DNA from: Burkholderiaceae bacterium
GTDB taxonomy: Bacteria; Pseudomonadota; Gammaproteobacteria; Burkholderiales; Burkholderiaceae_E
Length of the DNA: 10,691 bases
Direction of reading: 5' to 3'
NCBI GenBank assembly: GCA_019428955.1
Contig: JAHYJF010000105.1
Location: 1-10,691, forward strand
The number at the start of each line of letters is the position of its first letter. The first letter of the stretch is position 1. The position numbers were made by a program, and so were the translations under genes. Below are positions 1 through 7,371 of the stretch, in pieces. The notes under the pieces were generated by a model. It saw only the letters and a list, made by a program, of their open reading frames with translations, had not been told where the DNA came from and ran no database searches.

Positions 1-1
1 G

Positions 2-79
2 GCGCTGTGCGATGCCGCCGGCCGCGTCACCGAGCGCACCGGTTTGCTCGGGTGGCGTCTGGCGGGCGGCGCGCCCTGA
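2..79 (+). CDS. C-terminal end of an unidentified gene, truncated by the window edge
   Basis: A reading frame enters from the left edge and stops at TGA 77-79, giving about 25 residues that end in GLLGWRLAGGAP. Nearly all third codon positions are G or C, as expected for a real gene in this GC-rich genome, and the frame ends 20 nt before the stop codon of uup, so the two genes would converge. I do not recognise the family from so short a tail. It could be a chance open frame, because GC-rich DNA is often open in several frames. No intrinsic terminator is visible in the 20-nt gap. Confidence 0.42.
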   Translation, partial: ALCDAAGRVTERTGLLGWRLAGGAP

Positions 80-99
80 TCGGCTACGGCGCGGCCCGC

Positions 100-2019
<1,920 letters not shown>

Positions 2020-2044
2020 GGCCGACAGGATATAGGTTGTTGGC

Positions 2045-3001
2045 CTAGCCGGTTGCCGGCGCCAGTACATCGAGCGCTGCGCACACAGCCTGATGGACCG
2101 CTGGCGCGTAGATCAGTTCGACGTGTCCCAGTCCGGTGAACGCGATCGTTCGCGCACCGGGCAGGCTCTGCGGTTGCGCCGGCACGACGATATTGTCCTG
2201 GTGTGTCAGGATCACCGTGACCTTGGGATAACCATCATCGGGCTCTGCCGCGGCCAGTGCGCCCAGCCATTCGCTGCCCGGGCGCATCTGCGCGGCGTTG
2301 CGACCGAGCGCGCGCCGGGCGTACAGCGTGCCGCGGTGCGGCGTGCCGAGCGTCACCAGCCCTGCGACCTGGTCGGTCCCGGCCTGGCGCAGCGCGGCCC
2401 GCGCCGCCAATCCGCCCATGCTGTGGCCGACCAGCGCCACCCGATCGGCACCGCTGCTCGCGAGCAGTCTTTCTATGCCGGCGGCAACAATCGGCGTGTA
2501 GTCGTCGATCGAGCCGAACACCGGTTCGAGGTTTACCGATCCGACCGGATGACCACGTTCGGCCAGGCGCTTGGCCAGCGGACGCCACAGGGCGCGGTTG
2601 CAGAAGTAGCCGTGCACCAGCAGTACCGGAATCTTCCGTGCGGTCGCGGCGGTCGGCAGTTCGCGGTCTCCAAACCAGATTTGCGACTGAAAGAAGGCCC
2701 GCAGCGAGGCCACGATCTCGCCCAGCCAGGCGCGTAGCGCCGGACTCCTCTCCCAGCCCGGCGGTGCCGCCATCTCGCTCGTGCGGGAGTTCTCCGGCCC
2801 CGGTTCGGTGGCGTGTGTCCGGGCAATTCGACCAGCGAAGATGAACTCCCAGCCCAGCACTGTGGCGTGCGTGGCCAGGATCGCGGCGGCCCCGGCCAGC
2901 GCCGCCCAGGGCCCCGGCCAGCCGCACCAGTGCGCCAGCGCCGCGGCGATCAGGCTTGCCCCCGCCAGCAGCAGCAGCGATTTCAGGATGCGGGCTTGCA
3001 T
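2045..3001 (-). CDS. Membrane-anchored alpha/beta hydrolase (lipase-like)
   Basis: This 318-residue protein has two hydrophobic segments at its N-terminus (about 8-23 and 32-56) followed by an alpha/beta-hydrolase domain. The oxyanion-hole region is VLLVHGYFCN (126-135), and the nucleophile elbow is GHSMGG with Ser194. LGTPHRGT (218-225) is a motif common in lipases of the triacylglycerol lipase and PGAP1-like type. Asp269 in HQDNIVVP and His293 in GLGHVEL complete a plausible catalytic triad. The likely activity is hydrolysis of a lipid ester or similar hydrophobic ester, with the enzyme tethered to the inner membrane. The orientation of the catalytic domain cannot be read from the sequence. 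The gene starts 18 nt after the GMC oxidoreductase stop and ends 25 nt before uup, so it is probably co-transcribed with both. The Shine-Dalgarno sequence is weak. The substrate is unknown. Confidence 0.85.
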   Translation of the reverse strand: MQARILKSLLLLAGASLIAAALAHWCGWPGPWAALAGAAAILATHATVLGWEFIFAGRIARTHATEPGPENSRTSEMAAPPGWERSPALRAWLGEIVASLRAFFQSQIWFGDRELPTAATARKIPVLLVHGYFCNRALWRPLAKRLAERGHPVGSVNLEPVFGSIDDYTPIVAAGIERLLASSGADRVALVGHSMGGLAARAALRQAGTDQVAGLVTLGTPHRGTLYARRALGRNAAQMRPGSEWLGALAAAEPDDGYPKVTVILTHQDNIVVPAQPQSLPGARTIAFTGLGHVELIYAPAVHQAVCAALDVLAPATG

Positions 3002-3019
3002 GCTCGGGCCGGGCTCTGC

Positions 3020-4636
3020 TCAGGCGAGCGGGTCTGGCACCCGTCCGGTAAGTTGCCGCGCCAACGTGGCGCTGGCTCGGGCGCAAAGCGCGAAGATCGT
3101 CAGCTGCGGATTGGTGCCCAGCGAGGTCGGGAAGATCGAGGCGTCGTGGATCGAGACGTTCTCGAGGTGGCGGTGGCGGGCGTCGGGACCGACCAGGCCG
3201 GTGCGTTCGTCGGCCGAAAGCGGGCAGCCGCCCATCACGTGCGCCGACACCACCCGGGTGAGGTGTGGTTTCATTGGCAGAGCCATGATCGCCGCCTTGG
3301 TCAGTGACCAGGAGCTGTAGCCGAGCGCCATTTCATGGATCGGATAGACCGTATGGGCGCCGGCGGCGAACTGGATCTCGGCCATCGACAACAGTGCGCG
3401 GCGGGCCCCCTCGAACAGGAAATCGGTGAGCGGATAGTCCAGTACCGGGCTGCCATCGTCGTGCAGCTTGACCGTGCCGCCGGGACATTCGGGGTGGAAA
3501 CCGTCGCGCAGCAAGGCGATCAGCGCATTGGTATGGGTGAAGTTGCGCATCCGCTCGGCGTGTTCGCGGCCGAACCCCTGCAGAATGGTCGCGGTGAGCA
3601 CCGGATGCAGCGGCGCAACCTCGAGCTTGTAGCCCACCGGCCCGTCGATCGCGTCGCGCTCGAGGAAGTGATCGCTGTAATAGACCTGCGGCGCTCCCTG
3701 GTAGCCGTCGACACGTTGCGGGAATGCCGCCGCCGAGACCACCGTCGGGTGCAGGAAAGTGCGCCGGCCGGTGAGGCTGTGGGGGTCCGGAGCCTTGGAT
3801 CGCAGCAGCAGAGCCGGCGTGTTGATGGCGCCGCCCGAGAGCACGAAATGGCGCGCGCTTACCGACGAGCGTCGGCCGCTCGGCCGCAGCCCGGTCTCAT
3901 CGAGCCAGTCGATCTCGAGCGACTTTGCCTGGCCGGCGTTCATCACCAGTCGGGTGGCTCGCGCCCTGGTGAGCAGGGTGGCACCGCGCTCAAGCGCGGC
4001 GGGAATCGCCGTGTCGAGCATCGCCGCTTTGCGATTGGCCGGGCAGCCCATCCCGCAGTAGCCCAGGTCGAGGCATCGGCGGACGTTCCGTGGCACCGTC
4101 CCGACCGCGATCCCCAGCCGCTGCCCGCCGCGCAGCAGGATGTCATTGTTCGCATTGACCGGCATCATCCACGGCTCGACCGAGAGGTAGCGTTCGAGCT
4201 GTTCGAACCACGGCGCAAGCTGTTCGACCCCGAAGCTGCTCAGCCCGTAGTGCCGCTGCCAATACTCGAGGGTGGCCGGCGGAGTGCGGAACGACGAGGT
4301 CCAGTTGACCGTGGTCGAGCCGCCGACGCAGCGTCCCTGCAGGATGTTGATTGCCTTGTCGCTGGTCTTGCGGGCGGCCGATTCCTGGTAGAGCTGCGGA
4401 TAGGCCTGCGATTCGAGCATGTTGAAGTCGCGCGAACTGCGCAGCGGCCCTTCCTCGATAACCACTACCCGCAAGCCGCTTCCCGCCAGCACCGCCGCGC
4501 TGATGGCCCCGCCCGCGCCGCTGCCGACGATCGCCACGTCGCATTCGATGTGCTCCGGCCGCTCGCTCGCACCAGCGTCGAGCACCCGCCAACCGCGCGC
4601 CAGGCCTGCCGCCACCGGATCCGGAAAGTCGCTCAC
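3020..4636 (-). CDS. GMC family FAD-dependent oxidoreductase
   Basis: This 538-residue flavoprotein oxidises an alcohol group. The FAD-binding Rossmann motif is GSGAGG (38-43) with the ribose-binding acid near Glu61. The GMC signature GRCVGGSTTVNW lies at 101-112. The C-terminal part has HVMGGC (His466) and GTNPQLT (Asn509), the His/Asn pair arranged as in the cholesterol oxidase and long-chain alcohol oxidase branches. A cysteine cluster, CLDLGYCGMGCP (Cys188, 194, 198), also occurs in that branch. There is no signal peptide or membrane segment. The start is the GTG at 4636. It has AGGAG on the minus strand six bases upstream, and a longer frame to an ATG at 4741 would run back into the upstream gene. 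The preceding gene encodes a Tat-signal small protein, so the enzyme is probably carried to the periplasm as a complex. The alcohol substrate is not identifiable. Confidence 0.88.
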   Translation of the reverse strand: MSDFPDPVAAGLARGWRVLDAGASERPEHIECDVAIVGSGAGGAISAAVLAGSGLRVVVIEEGPLRSSRDFNMLESQAYPQLYQESAARKTSDKAINILQGRCVGGSTTVNWTSSFRTPPATLEYWQRHYGLSSFGVEQLAPWFEQLERYLSVEPWMMPVNANNDILLRGGQRLGIAVGTVPRNVRRCLDLGYCGMGCPANRKAAMLDTAIPAALERGATLLTRARATRLVMNAGQAKSLEIDWLDETGLRPSGRRSSVSARHFVLSGGAINTPALLLRSKAPDPHSLTGRRTFLHPTVVSAAAFPQRVDGYQGAPQVYYSDHFLERDAIDGPVGYKLEVAPLHPVLTATILQGFGREHAERMRNFTHTNALIALLRDGFHPECPGGTVKLHDDGSPVLDYPLTDFLFEGARRALLSMAEIQFAAGAHTVYPIHEMALGYSSWSLTKAAIMALPMKPHLTRVVSAHVMGGCPLSADERTGLVGPDARHRHLENVSIHDASIFPTSLGTNPQLTIFALCARASATLARQLTGRVPDPLA

Positions 4637-4642
4637 CGCCTG

Positions 4643-4647
4643 CTCCT
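4643..4647 (-). promoter_or_regulatory. Ribosome binding site of the GMC gene, fixing a GTG start
   Basis: The minus strand reads AGGAG here, six bases before the GTG at 4636-4634. It is the strongest Shine-Dalgarno sequence in the leftward operon and is the reason for preferring GTG over the distant in-frame ATG at 4741. Confidence 0.75.
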
Positions 4648-4667
4648 GCCTGGGCTTCGTCGGTCGC

Positions 4668-5156
4668 TCATGGTGGTCCGGCGTAGCCGATCGCTTCCCA
4701 GTGGCCAGGCTGCGCGTACCACGGGCCGATAACCAGTTCATTCAGGCCGTGATAGGCGCCCTGGAGCAGGCCGAGGCGGTGGGTGCGCCAGCTGCTGAGG
4801 AACTCACTGACCTCGGCGACCGAAGCGCTGTTCCAGTTGACCGGGACGCCGGCCAGCACCCGGCGCAAGGGGGGAAGCGCGAGCAGGGCGAAAAGTTGCG
4901 CCAGTTCACGTTGGGTTTCGGGTGCCAGAGCGTTGAGCGCCACCAGGGTGTCGTTGAGCGTGGCCGAAATCGCCGCCGAGCGTTGCGGTTCGTCCAGCGG
5001 CAAGGCACCGTCGAGAACCGCCGGAATTAGCGCCCGCAGCACTTGCTCCCGGTCGCGCACCGGGTCGCGGCCGATCAGCAGCGCGGCAGTCGAGCCCAGC
5101 GCCAGCAGCACCGCGCCGCCCAGCCCGGCCTTCAATACGGTTCGTCTCGTGACCAT
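4668..5156 (-). CDS. Tat-signal small subunit partner of the GMC dehydrogenase (gluconate 2-dehydrogenase subunit 3-like)
   Basis: This 162-residue protein begins with a twin-arginine signal: TRRTVLKAG at 3-11, then a hydrophobic stretch to about residue 28. No clear AXA cleavage site follows, so the segment may remain as a membrane anchor. The rest is helical, with a tryptophan-rich C-terminal part containing SSWRTHRLGLLQGAY and WYAQPGHWEAIGY. This size, the Tat leader and the position directly upstream of a GMC flavoprotein match the small subunits of membrane-bound GMC dehydrogenases. In those enzymes the small subunit provides the export signal and helps dock the flavoprotein in the periplasm. 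The family call is by overall resemblance and context; I see no catalytic motif. It lies 36 nt after dgkA and 31 nt before the GMC gene. Its Shine-Dalgarno sequence is weak. Confidence 0.72.
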   Translation of the reverse strand: MVTRRTVLKAGLGGAVLLALGSTAALLIGRDPVRDREQVLRALIPAVLDGALPLDEPQRSAAISATLNDTLVALNALAPETQRELAQLFALLALPPLRRVLAGVPVNWNSASVAEVSEFLSSWRTHRLGLLQGAYHGLNELVIGPWYAQPGHWEAIGYAGPP

Positions 5157-5192
5157 CGCTCAGGTTGCCCTTGTGCCATTGATGTGCTTGCC

Positions 5193-5588
5193 TCAGTGCA
5201 TGAAGAGCCAGCCTAACACTGCCAGCCAGGTGCCACCAGCGAGCACCAGGGCGACCAGCACGGCGGCGCTGCCGAGATCCTTGGCGCGACCGGCCAGCTC
5301 GTGATACCCGGGGCTCACCAGGTCGACTATCGCCTCGATGGCCGAGTTGAGCAATTCCACCGCCAGGACCAGCAACAGGCTCGCGATCAGGGCCGCCCGC
5401 GCCGCCCAGGGGGCGTCGAGCCAGAGCGTGACGGCGATGCCAACCACCAGCAGCAGCGCCTCGTGGCGGAACGCCGCTTCGTTGCGCCAGGCGTACGACA
5501 GGCCCTTGAACGAGGCCTGGGTGGCCGGACCAAGGCGTCGAATTGCCTGCGGGATGATGCTGCTCTTGCTGCCTTGGCTCGTCTTCAT
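5193..5588 (-). CDS. dgkA: Diacylglycerol kinase DgkA
   Basis: This 131-residue integral membrane kinase phosphorylates diacylglycerol with ATP to phosphatidate, recycling diacylglycerol released during envelope glycan and lipid modification. Three hydrophobic segments lie at about 43-58, 62-80 and 106-128. The conserved block ELLNSAIEAIVD (78-89) followed by YHELAGRAKDLGSAAVL (95-111) is diagnostic. Catalytic and metal-binding residues of the E. coli enzyme map with a constant offset of nine: Glu37, Glu78, Asn81, Glu85, Lys103 and Asp104 are all present. The E. coli enzyme has 122 residues; the extra residues here are at the N-terminus. The ATG at 5588 was chosen because the longer frame to 5660 crosses the promoter region, but no proper Shine-Dalgarno sequence precedes it. 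It is first in the leftward operon and is divergent from rpsF. Confidence 0.93.
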   Translation of the reverse strand: MKTSQGSKSSIIPQAIRRLGPATQASFKGLSYAWRNEAAFRHEALLLVVGIAVTLWLDAPWAARAALIASLLLVLAVELLNSAIEAIVDLVSPGYHELAGRAKDLGSAAVLVALVLAGGTWLAVLGWLFMH

Positions 5589-5602
5589 GAACGGGTTATA
5601 AT
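5574..5602 (+). promoter_or_regulatory. Sigma70-type promoter of the rpsF-priB-rpsR-rplI operon
   Basis: TTGGCT (5574-5579) and a perfect TATAAT (5597-5602) are separated by exactly 17 bases. The predicted transcription start is near 5609, which gives an untranslated leader of about 110 nt before rpsF at 5720. The -35 lies inside the first codons of the divergent dgkA gene. Confidence 0.7.
5595..5600 (-). promoter_or_regulatory. Possible -10 element for dgkA, overlapping the rpsF -10
   Basis: Read on the minus strand this is TATAAC, sharing the symmetric TTATAA with the rpsF -10. It ends six bases before the dgkA ATG, so a start seven bases downstream would make dgkA leaderless, which fits the missing ribosome binding site. 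No convincing -35 lies 16-18 bases upstream, so this is tentative. Confidence 0.35.
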
Positions 5603-5604
5603 CC

Positions 5605-5692
5605 TCGGTTCCTTGCCGCCAGCCGATGATGACGCGTCGCGCTGCGGCCACTGTCCACAAGGAATCGGTGACGTCGGGGCCAGGTCCCGACG
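5605..5692 (+). promoter_or_regulatory. Structured 5' leader of rpsF, candidate autoregulatory RNA
   Basis: The leader folds into two elements. The first is a long imperfect hairpin. Its outer arms 5605-5615 and 5658-5668 pair over 11 positions, including two G-U pairs. An inner stem pairs 5616-5623 with 5641-5647 and has a bulged C at 5619. A terminal stem pairs 5624-5628 with 5635-5639. The second element is a perfect 7-bp hairpin, CGTCGGG (5672-5678) with CCCGACG (5686-5692), around a 7-base loop. It is not followed by a T run, so it is unlikely to be a simple terminator. In several bacterial groups the S6:S18 complex represses its operon by binding a structured rpsF leader. I cannot confirm that this leader carries that exact motif. 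If transcription starts near 5609, the outermost four pairs are lost. Confidence 0.45.
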
Positions 5693-5719
5693 CGGCCGAG
5701 CTACCAACAAGGAGATTGC

Positions 5720-6091
5720 ATGCGTCACTATGAGATTGTATTCATTGTTCACCCTGACCAGAGTGAACAAGTCCCGGCGATGATCGAGCGTTACCGCGGC
5801 ATCGTCGAATCCCAGCAAGGAAAAGTGCACCGACTCGAGGACTGGGGGCGGCGCCAGCTGGCCTATCCGATCGAGAAGATCGCCAAGGCCCACTACGTGC
5901 TGTTCAACATCGAGTGCGGCACCGAAACCCTGAGCGAACTCGAGCATGCGTTCAAGTTCAATGACGCCGTGATGCGCCACCTCATCGTAGCGATGAAGAA
6001 AGCCGAAACCGGGCCGTCGCCGATGTGGAAGCAAATCCAGAAGGACGAGGCGCGCAAGGGCCCCGCGGTGGTCGAGGAAGAGCAGGGCTGA
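5720..6091 (+). CDS. rpsF: 30S ribosomal protein S6
   Basis: This 123-residue protein is the small-subunit protein that binds 16S rRNA together with S18. The N-terminus MRHYEIVFIVHPDQSEQVP and the blocks HRLEDWGRRQLAYPI and FKFNDAVMRH are textbook S6. The C-terminal tail is short and acidic (VVEEEQG), where many proteobacterial S6 proteins carry a longer acidic, glutamylated tail. A strong Shine-Dalgarno sequence, AAGGAG (5709-5714), lies five bases before the ATG. It is the first gene of the rightward operon, which also includes priB, rpsR and rplI, so S6 and S18 are co-produced. Confidence 0.97.
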   Translation: MRHYEIVFIVHPDQSEQVPAMIERYRGIVESQQGKVHRLEDWGRRQLAYPIEKIAKAHYVLFNIECGTETLSELEHAFKFNDAVMRHLIVAMKKAETGPSPMWKQIQKDEARKGPAVVEEEQG

Positions 6092-6147
6092 TTGCGGCGC
6101 TATGCCCCAGCCGTCCATTCGTTGCCGCGCTCACCGCATCTCGCGAC

Positions 6148-6474
6148 ATGGTTGATCTGATGTCACCTGCTGCGGTTGCCAACCGGCTCGAAATCGATGC
6201 GGTGCTGTGCGAGCGCGATGCGTTGCGCTTCACGCCGGCAGGGATTGCGATGCTGACGGCCAGTGTGCGGCACGAATCGCGGCAGATGGAAGCATCACGT
6301 GCCAGGTCGGTCGAGTTCGAGTTGCAGGCGGTTTTTGCCGGTGCGGTGGCAGAACGTGCGGATCGCCTGCCACTGGGACGCGCGCTTCATCTGGCCGGAT
6401 TCATCGCTCTGAGGCGGCGCGGCGGCAAGGTCGTCGCGCTACACGTAAACGAATTTCTTGAAATTGATAGCTAG
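6148..6474 (+). CDS. priB: Primosomal replication protein N, PriB
   Basis: This protein of 108 residues (104 if started at the second ATG, 6160) has a single OB fold, binds single-stranded DNA and helps PriA reload DnaB at collapsed forks. The OB core starts at NRLEIDAVL and continues with ERDALRFTPAGIAMLTASVRH, then HLAGFIALRR and VALHVNEFLEI. These blocks match PriB in order and spacing, notably the TPAG turn and the closing VALHVNEF strand. Overall identity to E. coli PriB is low, and the sequence looks closer to betaproteobacterial forms. Its place between rpsF and rpsR is the standard priB location and strengthens the call. It is oddly isolated for the operon: 56 nt after rpsF, with no Shine-Dalgarno sequence before either ATG, so the start is uncertain and translation may be weak. 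Confidence 0.82.
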   Translation: MVDLMSPAAVANRLEIDAVLCERDALRFTPAGIAMLTASVRHESRQMEASRARSVEFELQAVFAGAVAERADRLPLGRALHLAGFIALRRRGGKVVALHVNEFLEIDS

Positions 6475-6480
6475 AGAGGT
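6475..6480 (+). promoter_or_regulatory. Ribosome binding site of rpsR, fixing an extended N-terminus
   Basis: AGAGGT lies five bases before the ATG at 6486 and directly follows the priB stop codon. It supports starting S18 here rather than at an internal codon closer to the usual S18 N-terminus. Confidence 0.65.
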
Positions 6481-6485
6481 ACTCC

Positions 6486-6770
6486 ATGGCTGGTTTTCGT
6501 CGCGGTTCCAAGGACCGCAAGGATCGCAAGGGTAAACGCCCAGGTCAGGTCGCGCTGTTCAAGCGCAAGAAGTTTTGCCGGTTCACTGCCGAGAAGGTCG
6601 AGTGGATCGACTACAAGGACATTGATGTCCTCAAGGATTTTGTCGCCGAGAACGGCAAGATCATCCCCGCCCGGCTGACCGGGACCACGGCGCGTTTCCA
6701 GCGTCAACTGTCGGTGGCCATCAAGCGGGCTCGATTCCTCGCTCTGGTGCCCTACACCGACTCGCATTGA
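6486..6770 (+). CDS. rpsR: 30S ribosomal protein S18 with an N-terminal extension
   Basis: This 94-residue small-subunit protein pairs with S6 on the 16S rRNA platform. The core from KRKKFCRFTAEKVEWIDYKD (26-45) through IIPARLTGT and IKRARFLALVPYTDSH is unmistakably S18. Aligned on KFCRF, residues 1-20 have no counterpart in the 75-residue E. coli protein. They form a very basic, glycine- and lysine-rich stretch, RRGSKDRKDRKGKRPG. The upstream ribosome binding site supports this longer form. It is 11 nt after priB and 14 nt before rplI, clearly within the same operon. Confidence 0.96.
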   Translation: MAGFRRGSKDRKDRKGKRPGQVALFKRKKFCRFTAEKVEWIDYKDIDVLKDFVAENGKIIPARLTGTTARFQRQLSVAIKRARFLALVPYTDSH

Positions 6771-6784
6771 GGGGAGAAGCCAAG

Positions 6785-7234
6785 ATGCAAGTCATTCTTA
6801 TCGATAGGGTCGAGGGTCTCGGCCAGCTCGGCGACGTCGTCAAGGTCAAGGACGGCTACGCCCGTAATTTCCTGATCCCCTCGGGCAAGGCCCGCCGGGC
6901 CACTTCGGCGGCCCTGGTGGAATTCGAGGCGCGGCGCGCCGAACTCGAACGGGTCCAGGCTGAAAAGACCGCCGCTGCCCAGGCACTGGCCGATCGCATC
7001 AACGGGGCTGCGTTGCAGATCGTTGCCAACGCCGGCCCGGACGGGCGGCTGTTTGGCTCGGTGACCAACGCCGACATCGCCGAGGGCCTGGCCAAGTATG
7101 GCGTCGAGATCGAGCGTGGCACGATCCGCATGCCCGACGGTCCGCTCAAGACGGTTGGCGAATTCAAGCTCGAGGTCGGTATCTATGCCAACATCACTGC
7201 CGAGATCACGGTCACGGTAGTGGCCGAGGGGTAG
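6785..7234 (+). CDS. rplI: 50S ribosomal protein L9
   Basis: This 149-residue large-subunit protein matches the E. coli length exactly. The N-terminal RNA-binding domain, MQVILIDRVEGLGQLGD then VKVKDGYARNFLIPSGKA, is followed by the long connecting helix (about 50-75, EARRAELERVQAEK) and the C-terminal domain with GRLFGSVTNADIAEGL and a closing beta strand ending TVVAEG. The ATG at 6785 is chosen over an in-frame codon at 6767, which would overlap rpsR. GGGGAG at 6771-6776 gives a well-spaced ribosome binding site. It is the last gene of the ribosomal operon, with a terminator about 65 nt downstream. Confidence 0.97.
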   Translation: MQVILIDRVEGLGQLGDVVKVKDGYARNFLIPSGKARRATSAALVEFEARRAELERVQAEKTAAAQALADRINGAALQIVANAGPDGRLFGSVTNADIAEGLAKYGVEIERGTIRMPDGPLKTVGEFKLEVGIYANITAEITVTVVAEG

Positions 7235-7300
7235 GCGCCGGCTGCACCCGAGAGCGGTGCTTCCCGTCACTGGGGAACGCCGGAATATTGAGTCTGGACA

Positions 7301-7329
7301 GGGGGGCGCTGCGGCGCCCCTCGTGTTTT
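7301..7329 (+). terminator. Intrinsic terminator after rplI
   Basis: A 7-bp perfect GC stem, GGGGCGC with GCGCCCC, around the tetraloop TGCG extends to 9 bp with one G-U pair. After a short spacer comes TTTT at 7326-7329. The T run is short and interrupted, so some read-through into dnaB is likely. Its position also argues against the upstream in-frame dnaB start at 7288. The rest of the 137-nt spacer holds nothing else clear apart from a possible dnaB -10. Confidence 0.72.
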
Positions 7330-7358
7330 CCGCCGTACCTCGCGGCCGTGATTTCTCC

Positions 7359-7364
7359 TACACT
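7359..7364 (+). promoter_or_regulatory. Possible -10 element for dnaB
   Basis: TACACT ends seven bases before the dnaB ATG at 7372. No good -35 is found at 16-18 bases upstream. If used, transcription would start within a base or two of the start codon, consistent with the absence of a Shine-Dalgarno sequence. The support is one hexamer plus position only. Confidence 0.28.
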
Positions 7365-7371
7365 GAACACT

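Noticed and set aside
3335..4732. A 465-codon open frame on the plus strand opposite the GMC gene
   Set aside because: It shows no domain and is rich in Arg, Ala and Gln, as expected from the reverse complement of a GC-rich gene. The GMC motifs on the minus strand are clear.
7261..7277. A small inverted repeat, TTCCC and GGGAA, between rplI and dnaB
   Set aside because: It has only five base pairs and no T run. The hairpin at 7301-7329 is a far better terminator.
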